From Bursaphelenchus xylophilus (Eukaryota > Nematoda > Chromadorea > Rhabditida > Aphelenchoididae): 64,000 nucleotides of DNA. The DNA lies in contig CAJFCV020000001.1 in the NCBI GenBank assembly GCA_904066235.2, positions 4,030,001-4,094,000 on the forward strand, written 5' to 3'. A model generated the notes under the pieces. The model was not told where the DNA came from and did not search any database. It saw nothing but the letters and a program-made list of their open reading frames with translations. Positions 23,600 to 35,842 of the stretch are shown here, in pieces; within the stretch, counting starts at the first letter, position 1; every line of letters begins with the position of its first letter. Both the position numbers and the translations under genes were made by a program.

Positions 23600-26170
23600 T
23601 GCGCTGGATTGACGTGTGATCCTTCTTTACAAATGGAGGTGTTGTGTCCCGAAACAGGAACTACGATAACATTGGCATTCAGTTTCATTCGAAGCTTCTC
23701 GAAGCTTGGAAGAGAAATAGGATTTCAGTGGTTATTTTCATTCATTGAATGTTTCGTCTTGTGCTACGTATTGTTGCTTTTATATGATAATAAACTTATG
23801 CTTATTCTACATCTGGCTGACTCCATATCTTCACCACCAGTCAAGATACAACAACTGGCGCGTGAAGGATACAACAATTGGCGCAGTCGACACGAATATA
23901 ACAAGTGTAGACAACAATTGACGCAGTCTACACGACCAGAAGAAATTACGACGTGGAACCAGCTCAGATCACTTCTACAGAAGCCGTTCAGCTCCCCCAC
24001 TACCAAATGTTTCCTCGCGGAAAACAGAATTTCTACACCCCCCCCCCACGCAAGGATCTGCTATACTGGTTGACAAAATTTTCTTTCCACCTCGTATCTC
24101 GGGAACCGATGGGCCTAGAACCTCCAAATTCGGCATAGAAACATCCTAGGACAGTCTAACACTATGCCCAAAAAATCATATCATTTGATGCACTTTACAT
24201 GCCCTTTTTCCAAAAAAGGCAAAAACCCGGATGACAAAATTTTCTTTCCACCTTGGAAAAAACGTTTGTACCTCATAAGCCAGAGGGTTTTAAGGCATGG
24301 TTGTGGTATCGTTGTGTTTGCGAAGAAGTCCTCTCTCGATTGGTGTCACAACCTTACGGGGGTTTTAGTTTCTTCGCCCTTGGGCGTCGGCTCATCGTTG
24401 CCTTGTCCATTTTCAGCCAAATTCGTGGCCAGAGGAGCTCGCATAACGCATAAGGAGATGAAAATCCCTTTAAAAAGTCTGGCATTCATTTTTACAACAT
24501 CGTTTCCTCCGGCAGTAGAATTCGATTTAATTTAAGTGCGTCGCAGGGGAAAATGAGCGTTGCCTGGGTCCGTAAAACCGAAGAATCACTTCTGTACAGA
24601 ATGGAAACGTCCAAATTACATCCATTTGCTATACATACGGCGTATTTTAGGGCTTATACGACAGCATGTGTTGAAGTTTACCAGCTTATCTTACCCCTCT
24701 CTGGTCTATGTCGTCTCAAGTAACGCAGGTTGTTGCACTAGGCCTTAGCATTACTTAAGCTTGGTATATTGGGACTTTTGGCTACCAGACTACTTTAATA
24801 CATTGACCTTGACAGGCCTTCAACGTTTTTTCCACGACGAATAGCTTGCGCAGGAAGCTTAGAGTCGCAAATTTTGTACATGGGGCGTTTGGAACCTTTC
24901 TTCTGCTCACATCTAAGCGCGACATCAGTGATTAAAATCGGCACTATTTTTTAACTCTGTAGTATCATAGAGAATATATAAGGAGGAAAAGTTACTTGAA
25001 TTATCTGCAGTGTTCCCATAATAGCGTAATTTTCTGGTAACGAGAACCCTGGAAGCGCGCGTTTTCCCCTGCAACGCACTTAAATTAAATCGAATTCTTC
25101 TGCCGGAGGAAACAATGTTGCAAACATGAATGCCAGATTTTTTAAAGGCATTTTCATCTCCTTGTGCCTTATGCGAGCTCCTCTGGCCACGAATTTGGCT
25201 GAAAATGGACAAGGCAACGATGAGCCGACGCCCAAGGGCGAAGAAACTAAAGCCCCCGTAAGGTTGTGACACCAATCGAGAGAGGACTTCTTCGCGAACA
25301 CAATGATACCACAACCATGCCTTAAAACCCTCTGGCTTATGAGTTACAAACGTTTTTTCCAAGGTGGAAAGAAAATTTTGTCATCCGGGTTTTTGTCTTT
25401 TTTGGAAAAAGGGCATGTAAAGTGCATCAAATGATATGATTTTTTGGGCATGGTGTTAGACTGTCCTAGGATGTTTCTATGCCGAATTTGGAGGTTCTAG
25501 GCCCAGTGGTTCCCGAGATACGAGGTGGAAAGAAAATTTTGTCAACCAGTATAGAAAACGGATTTTTCGACCCCTACAATCCTCGTTCAACCCCTTACAA
25601 GGATAATTTTTGCTTTCTCTGTCAAGAATTATATTACACTGGACATCAGAACCAAGAATTCCCCCAATCAGGACTTTTCACTCGAAATACCCTTACAAGG
25701 ACCTAAAATTGGAGCGGCATGGAAAACTTACCGGATGTGTTGGTAAAAATGGGCGAAGCCATCAAGAACTTAGCAGAAAAGATGGAACGAGCATGAAAAC
25801 AACTTCCAATGACCGAACCACCGCTCTCACTCATACAATGTCTCTCCTTGGTTAGTTCAACTATGATCCAGACCACGATTACACATTCAACGAATGGTAT
25901 TGACAGAATGAGAGCATCCTCACAGACAATTGCAAAGACGATTCGGGAAGGAAGAAAATCGTACTCAATGCCCTTGGAAAAGAAGAATACGTTCAATTAA
26001 AAGGAAGAACCTCACCCCGTACACCGGAATCCATGGAAAATAAGGAATTATTACGCACATTGAAGGAAATCTTTGGCCCAACCAAGTCCCTCCGTCGTCG
26101 CAGGCACGAAACGCTACCACATTTCAAGTACGAAAACGAGTACGCGAAGGCTACGAAGAGATGATTGTTT
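23600..26170 (+). mobile_element. Ty3/gypsy LTR retrotransposon relic (LTR end, gag) split by a foldback
   Basis: An LTR-like end with AATAAA near 23790 runs into TACAACAATTGGCGCAGTCG (about 23871), a primer-binding-type sequence. A gag start follows at about 23950. After the foldback (24066-25549), the gag continues to about 26165 with NEW-type and LGKEEYVQLKGR-type blocks and a TLKEIFGPT segment typical of gypsy capsids, but with frameshifts and stops. No protease or polymerase was seen. Confidence 0.6.
24066..25549. mobile_element. 1.48-kb foldback inserted in the gypsy relic
   Basis: Arms of about 490 bp beginning CTGGTTGACAAAATTTTC, TA on both sides. The ACAAAATTTTCTTTCCACC block occurs twice in each arm. 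Each arm also contains the same short open frame (24253-24453 and 25362 downward), likely fortuitous. Confidence 0.8.
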
Positions 26171-26483
26171 GAAGATAACGCGGATTCTTATTTTCAGGCA
26201 GAAATTCAAAAGTAACCTCTAGATGTAAATACATATAAGCAATGAATCTCTTTATCATTCTATTTTCCAATTTGTCAAACGCAATAATACGATTTAAAGT
26301 TTACTTTAAAGAAACATAGACAAAATTTATACCCCTGTTTACACAAGGAGCCAGTATGAATTTGTGGAAGGGTAGATTTACTATGGATGAGGGGAGGACG
26401 TTCGAGCCGTTGGGGTGGAAGCTGTACACAAGGCTTCTTGAGTGTCGGTAAAGGTCGACGAGGAGGGCACCGATGGGATTTTA

Positions 26484-28240
26484 GTGGGCAATGAAATCTG
26501 CTTCTGGACGATTTTGCGTTTGGGCGACGCTGTTGTTCCAATCTAAACCGAGACAAAGAAATAAACATGATAATTGTTGTCTTACCTTCTTCATTGATTT
26601 CTGAACGATTGAACTTCTCCTGGTTTTCCACAAGATCGGTGTGGACGAGGTCATCCGTGCTAGAAGAGGAGGCCATGCGACCAGCTGCTCCAAATCTTCT
26701 GTCACGAGCTTCTTGCCGTTCTTGTGGTGTTGATACCACATCCTTTGTTGTTATTGTGTTCCTAAACAATTCAAAATAACTCAACTTCACTCACCTCATA
26801 ATTGAACAAGTAGACATACGGGTTGTTGCTGTTCCTGGCGTAGAAGTTGAGGAAGTCGATGCCATTGCGTAGCCTAGTAATTCCTACTGCAAAAATCGGT
26901 CGAAGTCGTCGTAGGACAATGCACGTAATCGATGAATTCGTTGTTGAATGGGAGATTGTTGCCCAAATCCATCACGATCTTGAAGTTTACACGTAGGAAA
27001 TGACGTGCAGCCCCTTCATTTAGCAGTGATGATAGCTTGAATTTTAAATGGCCCATGGAGTAATCAAATGATTCCCAAAATAGCAGCTTTTTGTTAATGA
27101 GAGAGATCGTGGACTACAAGTTGAACACTAAAACATTTGAAAAAATCATGATTACTTACAATTGGTGTTCAAGCAAGTAGGAGGCGAAAAAGTTGGAGGT
27201 TCCAATGGTGAGCCAACTGCACATGTGTTCTGTGCAGTACAACGTCCGAATGGATTGTAACAAGAAGACTTATTTATCCCAGGCCCGAGCCCAATGAAGT
27301 AAACTCCTTCGCGTCCATGTAGAATGAAAGGAACCTTCTCAGCCTTGATGCGGGCGACTCTTCACGAGACTGATGTGCACTTTGCAAATCGGTTGGTTTT
27401 TAAAGTAATGGATCTTCACGCTTCTTTTCCTTTTTACATTCATTAAATTGTATTTACAGTCTTTAATGCCGACGAAGTAACATCCTGAATTGTGGGAAGC
27501 AAACACAGTTGGAATATCTTTGACCATACGGATTTTCTTTTTATAACCGCGTAATCTATGACCTTCGATGTTGCTGTAGTGGATGACGTAACTTTCTTGT
27601 TTCCTCTGATTCCAGTTCAATTTCTACATGCGGTGTTAGCCATCTCTTTTCCAATTTATAGTTGTTCTTCTTCAAGAGAGTTGCTAATCCTTGCCACAAA
27701 CCCCGTTCACGTTTTCTTTACAGGAAAGGAGGATGTGTGGAGGTTACCTTCTATCTTTCTGATCTCCTGGAATACTATTTCACTGTAATCCTCGAACTAA
27801 AAACCAATAAAAATTCATTCTTAAACAACATACCTAAGAGGTGTCGACGAAGATGGAAGAATCCTTCGTATCGGCTTCTCTGAGGTGGTCCAAAGTCTTG
27901 CACAAGAGGAAAGCTCTGGAGTGTCGACGATAATAAAGAGACGAGCTTTGTTATCGTCGACACATGCCAAAATCATTTGTCCTCTCTTCGCCCTGCTCAT
28001 CCCCATCAGAAGTATCCTCACATCAGGATAACAAGGCCATTCTGTATCAGATTGTAGAATGAATCCTTGGTCTCTGGTTCTGACGAAGTCGACGATCACG
28101 AGCTCCGCTTTCAGGCTGATGCTTCCGTCGAAATTATTATGTTCGTAAAGACCCAAACCTCCTTTCTAAAAAGGCAGATTCCACATTAAAAAATTTTTTT
28201 AAAAAACTTACATTTTGATCATGAGAAATATCTGCTGACT
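26484..28240 (-). CDS. Gene C: helicase-related locus with SF1 motif V/VI segment followed by unfamiliar C-terminal exons
   Basis: The exon 28165-27832 aligns with the last exon of gene B: a VDFVRT block, an EWP triplet, then a motif VI-like SRAKRGQMIL. An upstream piece near 28240-28210 ends in a good donor. Downstream likely exons (about 27784-27746, 27635-27370, 27350-27125, 27115-26800, 26779-26585, 26546-26484) encode something I do not recognise; two stretches each contain a G-x-YF-[VI]-G motif (around 27490 and 27300), possibly a repeated domain. The last exon before the proposed stop is Ser/Asp/Glu-rich. I did not find Walker A or B upstream, so this is a truncated or decayed helicase, a fusion, or the tail of a gene whose 5' exons I missed. 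Exon borders are uncertain. Confidence 0.4.
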
Positions 28241-28873
28241 CTCAAGAAGCCGATGATTTCGACCCATTTATGGATCGCTAAGACAAATACCGTTCATGTT
28301 AATTTTAAATTGTATAAAAACATAATAGAACGAGATGTAAACACTAAAAATGTTGTCTAAAAAACACAAAATTTCACCTAAAACCCTAAAAGTTATTGCT
28401 ATACTTTTGCCAACTCTTCTACACTACTTGGTCTGATAACTATGATACTACATTCTAAAATAGGAAAAAAAAAATCCTCTAAAGAAGGTGAAACTTACTC
28501 CGTTTGTGCCTACTACAATACAATTTTACTCTAAGAAATTGGAAAATGCGGGAGCTGGACAACAAACTAGACATTAGTGCCTAATACAATATAGAAATTT
28601 CCCTAAAAATTCGGGCGTTCACCCTGAACGTCGGCATACAAAACTGTCTATAGGGGATTTGAAGAAGACCTTGGCCTTGACGTCGGAATTCTTTCCGAAT
28701 CATCGAGCTGAGGCGACGTTGCCAACGTGGTGCAAGCTTCCCAGGCCTTGTTCCCCGTAGAGCAACCACGAAATGTGACGAAATCGGCAACGTGGCCTTC
28801 AAGGAGATGCAACTTTTTTATCGCACGAAGTCCACTGTGTCTCCATGCGTTTGACAGCAGAAGAATGTACCGT

Positions 28874-29454
28874 TCAATGCTGTTTCATGTTCAAGCCTAG
28901 CTCGTCTATATTCTTTCTCTTCGTTGGCGAGTTCAGGGCCGACGCGCTTTCGGCCCTCTCCAACTTCTTCTCCAACTCGCTGTTCCGCAGACGCAACTGC
29001 GTATTTTCCTGCGTAAGTTGAACAAGTTGTTTCTTGAGGACTTCAACTTCAGACGGCTGAGGAAGAACTGGAGGAGTTGGAGATTCGGGTGGGCTTGGTC
29101 TGGCAAGACGTCGCTGTCTTGCAATTTTCCACCTGCTCTCTGCTAACTTTATCTTCCTTTGTTTCCTCTGCTCCAGCTTTGCTCGCGCTTTCTCCAGCCC
29201 TTTCTTGCGTTTCTCCCTCAATTCCTGCAAAACGATGCAATAATAAATTTACAAGCGCCTTTTGCTATTGTGAAATTTCCAGATTTCTTCTTCACAGCGC
29301 CCGCTAGGATGTTCCACACAAACACCACATAACGATGGACCCCTAAAACTTAAGGACAAAGAGAAAAACTTACATTTTCTTTAGACACTTCGATAGATGG
29401 AGAATCAGTGTTTGGGTCACAGCGCGATGGGCCGGGCTCCATGGACTCATCCAT
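28874..29454 (-). CDS. Small basic protein with a leucine zipper (bZIP-like layout)
   Basis: Two exons, 29454-29374 and 29224-28874, joined in phase 0, give 143 aa. After a short acidic start there is a strongly basic Lys/Arg-rich helix (about residues 28-70), a proline-rich break (about 70-85), then a zipper with Leu every seventh residue four times and Asn at two of the alternate core positions, as in GCN4-type dimers. In ordinary bZIP proteins the basic region runs straight into the zipper; here the proline linker separates them, and the usual Asn/Arg contact signature is not evident. It could be a divergent transcription factor or simply a coiled-coil protein. Confidence 0.5.
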
Positions 29455-29808
29455 TATATTCAACACTTGAAACTGAAAACAACGTAATTTTAAAGATAAT
29501 ATACATCTCCAAAATATCCCAGGCGTAACAAACGATTAGCGGCACAAAAACGTTTTCGCAACACGTAACTTTATAGTCCAAAAACATAATAAGAAAAATC
29601 TTATTCATGCTCGTCGTGATCCATCAGATCTTATTGGTTGCCTCGACTTCGTCGTCGAACCCTGTGTTACTACCGTTGGTTCTTTGTGGGCTACATTACC
29701 TGGTCGGCATCACATTTTCTCGGAGCGACTGTAAAACTTGCACAGACCGTGTTTTTGACCGATTTCTTCAATTTCGGCACTAAATCATAAATACGGTTTC
29801 AGAAAGGC

Positions 29809-30560
29809 TTACCTGTCCAGAACTTCGTCGCATCTTTTGAGAGATTCATGGTTTCCAGCTTCCCCTTCTTCGACACCATTACTCTGCTCTTCGCTGAAGG
29901 TGCTATGAAGGTTTGGGTGTATCTTGAAATTGCCGGCATCTTGTCTTAGCCGCGCAGAATTTGGGACAGAGCTCTTAACGAACTTTGGGCGCAAGTGTAA
30001 TGTGTGTTTAGTAGTCCGATCTCTGGACTAACATCAGCGCCAATTTAGGTTAATTTTGGCAAGGAGCAACTCTAGGGCGAATGGAACGACCTAAAATGAT
30101 AAAACCGGTGGAAGAAAAAACTCACATCTCGGTTCACATAACAAGCTGACATTGTTGATGGAAGCATGCGGGTCTGAAAGACGGGTAGGTGGGAAGACTA
30201 AAACGTTTCCGCTCCCTGGTGTTGATTTGGATGGAAGCTGCTGAAGGAATTTCTCCGACCTCGCATTGTACAGGTTGGCCGACAATCAAGTGACTAGAGA
30301 GTTCGATAACGCTCTACACTCTCCGTAAAAAGACGCCCCAAAATTGAGAAAAACTCCTACAGCAATATCAAGATTCCTTGCAACATGAGCAGGTTCAAGA
30401 AGCCAGATCTTGCGCAGACAGAGTTCCGTCATTCGTTTGATGTCTAAAGTAGTATAATAATATCCAGACAAATCCTAACTTACCAAGATGCAACACTTGA
30501 GCACGAACTTCCTGCTGTAGTTACAGACCGGTCACTGTAAACGGTATGAGAAACCCCTTG
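29809..30560 (-). CDS. Unresolved exons of an unrecognised gene
   Basis: Minus-strand segments with coding character and plausible splice sites: about 30525-30490 joined to 30447-30286, a segment about 30282-30128 ending in a GTGAGT donor, and about 29995-29812 ending in CAG/GTAAGC. The first pair reads as a helix-rich segment with regular Leu/Ile; the last is Glu/Ser-rich. I could not assemble a single frame or match a family. They may be lost 5' exons of the neighbouring loci. Confidence 0.25.
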
Positions 30561-31163
30561 AGGAAAACCGGTCGACGCTACAGCAGGTACGGGACGTAGG
30601 TCATCGGTATGCTGGACGGACATGCTTGTGTGAGAGAAAGTTCGAATGTGTAAGGAGGAGCATCTGAAATCGACAACTCAAAGACTAAAAAAATAGGGAG
30701 AAACAGTCAATTTTATCTTGCCTTCGGTACTTTTCCCTGTTTTCGTGCCGAAACCCGCAGTCCGAAAGTAAAATATCAAATATCTCGATGTAAATGTCAT
30801 AGGATTATGTTTTCTACAATGTTTCACGGTGTAAAGAACTCCACAGAGCGTGTAGGAATCAAACTGCACATGAGAAATACCACTACCACCAAAAAATTAA
30901 ATATTTTAGGTGTAACAACATAGATAAACTCGGAAAATTCCCTGTAAAACTTATACATCCACAAATTCCTATTCATAAAGTGCCCTTACAACTCCAATTT
31001 CCACAAAATCTAACGAAAATGCGACAAAAATTTGTTTTGAGGAATCTTTTTTGGAACATCCAGGAAATGCGTTATAATGACGAAATTTCCAAATTTATCG
31101 GTGAAAACAAAATCCTGGCAATTCTTGACAGCCTCTTCCAATGAACGGTTGCTATCAACTGTC

Positions 31164-34100
31164 ATGAATCTTTCTCATGTCCTAAAATTTCTGGTCGGAT
31201 TGGCTTTCATCTCGACCCTCGGATTCGTCACCTGGTTTTTGCTGCGTTATAGTGATGTAAGTGTAGTTTTCATTGGTGTTTTGAATTTTTAGGCGGTAAG
31301 ATATTGCGTGAAGTGATGAATGATACGCTTTTTATTGCTGTTTTATCTGAAAATTGGCTAATGGTTTTGCCCCGACATTATTCTTGATGGGACAGACGGT
31401 TTAGCGATTTTAATGGGTTGTTCCTGGCGGAAACTAAAGATTTTTTGCGTATTGAGAATGCAGACAGCACGAGCTTGCCTTTGAGTAGCATTTTTACGCT
31501 GGCAATACACAAATTTATAAATTTATTACACAATCTTCTTCTAGGATACTGGCATTTCCAAGAGTTTGCCGTTGATCCGGAATCCAGACATTATCCCGGC
31601 ACCTTTGCCAAATATGGATCATAACGACAAGGAGGATGTCACGCAGAAACTTTCCGAGGTTTTAAAGATCACTGAACCAGAGCTTGATCCTCTCCCTCCA
31701 ACAGTTGACCCTATCAAGGAGAACGTCGCTAAAGTTGAAGAAAAAGCCGAGGAACCAGCGGATCAAGTGGAAAAGTCGGTTGACGAGGTCGAAAAGGATG
31801 AACTGCCTGACGTAAGAAGCCATAATAATTTTTTTTGGCAGTTTTTATTGTTTTGGTCGAGCGTTGTGACTAAAGTTATATAATTTTTCTCGGTTGCAAT
31901 GTAAATACGAATATTTTCAGCCCGATAGACCTCCATCTGTTCATATATTTTACTACCCATGGTATGGCGATGTGAAAAATGATGGAAAATATTATCATTG
32001 GGATCATCGAGTCTTCTACAATCGGGAGCCCAGAGAAGGCGAAAAGGGTAATTTTTTGTTATATTTTTTGTGATTTAGGTACTCAGTTGTCTTGTCAGAT
32101 AGGTTTTCATCCGCCTGTCATTGATTTTTTTAAAATAAGTAACAAAAAATAGTTTTGAGATATTGCACTAGGTGAGGACGAAAAAGTTGCTTTCCAAAAC
32201 GAATTTGTTTGTTCAATTTTCCAGATATTATTATTTCCAGAATGTGTAATGTCTATTTCAGTGAACCATCTTGCTCCCGGCGACATCGCATCCGTTTATT
32301 ACCCTCAACTCGGCGCTTATAGCAGTAAAGATACCTATATAATTGACAAGCATTTCAAATGGATGAAATATGCCAAAATTGATGTTGTTGTGGTCTCCTG
32401 GTATCCAGTTGGAGCTCTCAGTAAGTTTTTTCTTACTTTTTTGTTCTGTTTTTTAGGAAGTGTAGCTGATTTTGATGATATTTCTTCAGAGTACCCATGG
32501 GAAGATTTGATGCCAATTTTCCTTGATTCTTGCGCCAAATATCACATGAAATTGGCATTCCATATGGAACCATACACAAATCGGAGTGCTCTGAGTGTTA
32601 GAGACGATCTCCAGTACTTGGTGAAGACCTACGGAGATCATCCCGCATTTTATCGGACAAAACCAAAAGTGGGCATCAAATTGTTGCCCGCAGTTTATGT
32701 TTATGACTCATACCTGGTAAAAGACAACGAATGGAAGGAGATAACCACCCCTGGAAAAGAGAATACGATTCGCGGAACGTGGTTCGATGCGATGTTGATT
32801 GGTAAGATGGGTTATATTATACATGAATAATATTGCGAAAATTTTATGACAAATAGTCATCAAAGCAGAAGAAGGAAGCTCTCGGCCCAAGTAGTATAGT
32901 GGTTAGTACTCCACGTTGTGGCCGTGGCGACACAGGTTCGATTCCTGTCTTGGGCATTTTTGGGGTTTTTCAAAATTTTGCTGACTTTTTTTTACAAGGA
33001 AAGCCCTTCTATGGGGTATGGAGTTACAGGTCGTGACATATATCAAAAAATTCGCAAATTTTTTCTGGTTCAGAATATGAAAAATTAGCTACCCAATTTT
33101 GGTTTGCAAGGGCGAAAAAACCCTCGGAACTTTTCTCGCAACACCACGCAAATGCCTTTTGACCAAGTTTTTTACCAATTCAAAAGCTTTGTTTTGAGCT
33201 AAAGTGAACTCTGGCATCTTCTTGACAAGCCTTATAATATCAAATTTAATTTATACTACACCTTAATTTTATGGTTACAATGTAAAAAAAGGGGCATTTA
33301 CGTGGTGTTGCGAGAAAAGTTCTGAGGGGTTTTTCACCCTTACAAAATTGGGCAGCTAATTTTTACATACTTTGAATCAGAAAAATTTTGTGGTTTTTTT
33401 GTTATATATCTCGACCTGTAACTCCATACCCCATAGAAGTACTTTCCTTGTAAAAAAATCAAAGTCAGCAAAATTTTGAAAAATCTCAAAAATGCCCAAG
33501 AGAGGAATCGAACCTGTCTCGCCACGGCCACAACGTGGAGTACTAACCACTATACGACTTGGGCCGACAGCTTCTTTCTTATACCTTGATGACTATACAT
33601 TTGCCATTTTCGCAATATTATTCATGTACTAGCCACTATTATTTCTTTTAAATTTTTTCTATTTTTTCAGGCCTCGCTCTTCAACCACGCGATGTAGCAT
33701 CGCTGAAGGCAGCTGGATTCGACGGAATCTACACTTATTTTGCCGCTGATGGCTTCACCGGAGCCTCATCGAAACGGAATTGGAAGGACATTGCGAAGCT
33801 CTGCAGAGAACATGAGATGCTGTTTGATTTGTCGATTGGCCCGGGATATGACGACTCGAGAGTCCGACCATGGAATGGGGCCAATACGAGGACGAGAAAT
33901 GATGGAAAATACTATGTGGAACACTTTGAAGCGGCGTATCAAGCTAAGGTAAGATGCTACACATAAGAAATGGGAAGGGATAGAGTGGAAATGAGGCGAG
34001 GAATCTTGATAAGTCGTTTGGAAGGAGGTTGGACGTTTGTAAAATACGGTTGTCCTACTTCTAGCTTCTTATAATTAAGCATAAAAGGAAGAGTAGAGTT

Positions 34101-34818
34101 GCAGACAAGGAAAGTACTTCTACGGGATACAGAGTTACAGGTCGAGATATACATCAAAAAAATCGCAAAATGATGTGGGATTCAGAATATGTAAAAATTA
34201 GCTGCTCAATTTTGGTTTGTAAGGGTGAAAAAAAAACTCAGAACTTTTCTTGCAACACCACGCAAATGCCCCTCTTTTACATTGGAACTACTAATTAAGG
34301 TGTAGTATTAATCAAATTTGATATTGTAAGGCTTGTCAAGAAGATGCCAGAGTTTACTTTAGCTCAAAACAAAGCTTTTGATTTGGTAAAAACTTGGTCA
34401 AAAAGGCATTTGCGTGGTGTTTCGAGAAAAGTTCCGAGGGTTTTTCGCCCTTACAAACCAAAACTGGGCCGCTAATTTTTACATATTCTGAATCAGGAAC
34501 ATTTTGCGATTTTTTGATGAATGTTTCGACCTGTAACTCCATACCCCGTAGAAGTACTTTCCTTGTGAAAAAATTAAATGAATCGCTTGTCTAGGTTTGT
34601 TTATTCTTCAATTTTAGCCCGACATCCTCTCGATCACCTCCTTCAACGAATGGCACGAAGGAACGCAAATCGAGCCAGCTGTCCCTTTCACCGACAAATT
34701 GACCAATTTCTCGTATCCTCCCTATGAAAACGGCACGGACACGTATCTAAGACTGACCAAAGAGATGATTGAAAAATATTTTAGTCAACATCAGAGATTT
34801 ATTCGAGAGGGACCTTGA
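31164..34818 (+). CDS. GH99 endo-alpha-1,2-mannosidase-like protein, copy 1
   Basis: Seven exons: 31164-31256, 31563-31811, 31921-32047, 32262-32420, 32490-32801, 33671-33948, 34618-34818; 1,419 nt, 472 aa. Known role of the family: removal of glucosylated mannose from N-glycans in the Golgi. The start is one membrane-spanning helix (about residues 8-28), a type II anchor, then a Glu/Lys/Pro-rich stem (about 35-113). The catalytic domain opens with HIFYYPWYG and contains YPWEDLMP, HPAFYRTKP, FDGIYTYFAADGF, GPGYDDSRVRPW, and SFNEWHEGTQIEPA near residues 414-427; the EWHE glutamates (about 417 and 420) are, from knowledge of GH99, the catalytic pair. Sister of the next gene, with the same intron positions. 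Intron 5 contains a palindrome with two tRNA-His copies, intron 6 another palindrome. Confidence 0.9.
32885..32956 (+). tRNA. tRNA-His(GTG)
   Basis: 72 nt with full cloverleaf: 7-bp acceptor GCCCAAG/CTTGGGC, anticodon stem CCACG/CGTGG around TTGTGGC (anticodon GTG), T stem ACAGG/CCTGT, A box TAGTGGTTAGTA and B box GGTTCGATTCC. Lies in intron 5 of GH99 copy 1, sense strand, inside the left arm of a palindrome. Confidence 0.92.
33493..33564 (-). tRNA. tRNA-His(GTG), second copy in inverted arm, slightly mutated
   Basis: Inverted copy of the tRNA 0.5 kb upstream, differing at about three positions (one in the D arm, two in and next to the T stem). Acceptor, anticodon and B box are intact; one T-stem pair is lost. 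May be functional or a recent pseudogene. Confidence 0.7.
34110..34575. mobile_element. Palindrome of the same family without tRNA (GH99 copy 1, intron 6)
   Basis: Arms share CAAGGAAAGTACTTCTACGG, TTACAGGTCGAGATATA and AACACCACGCAAATGCC with the 32820-33630 element. Confidence 0.75.
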
Positions 34819-35842
34819 GATTGTGATAAAAATTAACGATCAAGTCTGATAAAGTCATGTATTTTTGGAATTTTGATTTTTTATACCCGAATTTGGGAAA
34901 AATAGGGCTGAATTAGGAATATAAGGGAAGATTATGACATGATCTTACTTGTTATAACACTCGCTGAAAGGTTTTGTTATAATGGAGAGGGGAAGTATAG
35001 ATTTATATTGTACATGATACAGATGAAAAGGAAGATGTTTATGAAACATGTTATATGAATGTGTGAACGAATAGACTAAAGAAGAAGATTAGCAGCCTCA
35101 GAATTGCTGATTCACGACCGTCTCAGTCTTCACCGTGGGAAAGGCGGAACATCGGAAGTTTAGAATAGCATGGAGAAGATGGTCGGACGTGAGGATGAAG
35201 AGTGTTACGTTTTTTACTACGCAATCGTCGTATCAGAGGTTTGGGTTTGCCCAAGATTTATTGACTTGGCATTTCGCAGCACATAATATTTGTTTTTCAA
35301 CAAAGAACACCTTGCGTTCGGTTTGGACAGCGTCGAGCTGCGCCCTAGGTTTACTTTTGTAGTTTGTAAATTGGATTTGCAACAGTAAAATTTTTTCTAC
35401 AACGTAATTTTCGTATACTACAGGTGTTTCAAGCATGACTAGTTGCTATATTTCCAAAAAATTTGAGAAATTCCCACAATTCATCTTTCTGATATTGCAC
35501 TAGCTAAACCCATGATTTTTTATATTTTCCGTTTTTGCATATTTGACGTTAATGGTCTTTGAAAATCTTTTTAAAACCATGACGATTACAATAAAGTGCT
35601 TTTTACTTGTCATTATCTATTTGTCTCGCGAAAAACCCCGCTTTTTTATGAATGACACAGGGCGCAGCTTGCGCAATTTCCTTCCGACTCAAACCAATTC
35701 TTTCCAACTCCGAAAAAAATTATTTGTTCATTAGAGAGAAAACGGGTCGAAGGGGCGATAATAACTTGCTTCTAGTCTTCACATTCCCCCTGCTCACTTC
35801 TATCGACTCATTTTCTATGTTTAATATCCAAAATCGGGCAAG
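34819..35842. other. Spacer between the two GH99 genes
   Basis: About 1 kb, no gene; one ATATTGCACTAG motif at about 35490. Short enough that a polycistron resolved by trans-splicing cannot be excluded. Confidence 0.4.

Larger units (their letters stand above)
32820..33630. mobile_element. 810-bp palindrome containing tRNA-His in each arm (GH99 copy 1, intron 5)
   Basis: From TACATGAATAATATTGCG to its inverse. Each arm comprises a tRNA 5' flank, the tRNA, then the CAAGGAAAG...GGAGTTACAGGTCG...AATTAGCT...CAACACCACGCAAATGCC block. The centre is about 33180-33280. Confidence 0.8.

Noticed and set aside
24253..24453. 66-aa protein encoded twice in the 24-25.5 kb region
   Set aside because: Both are the two arms of one palindrome; no start context, splice sites or family resemblance.
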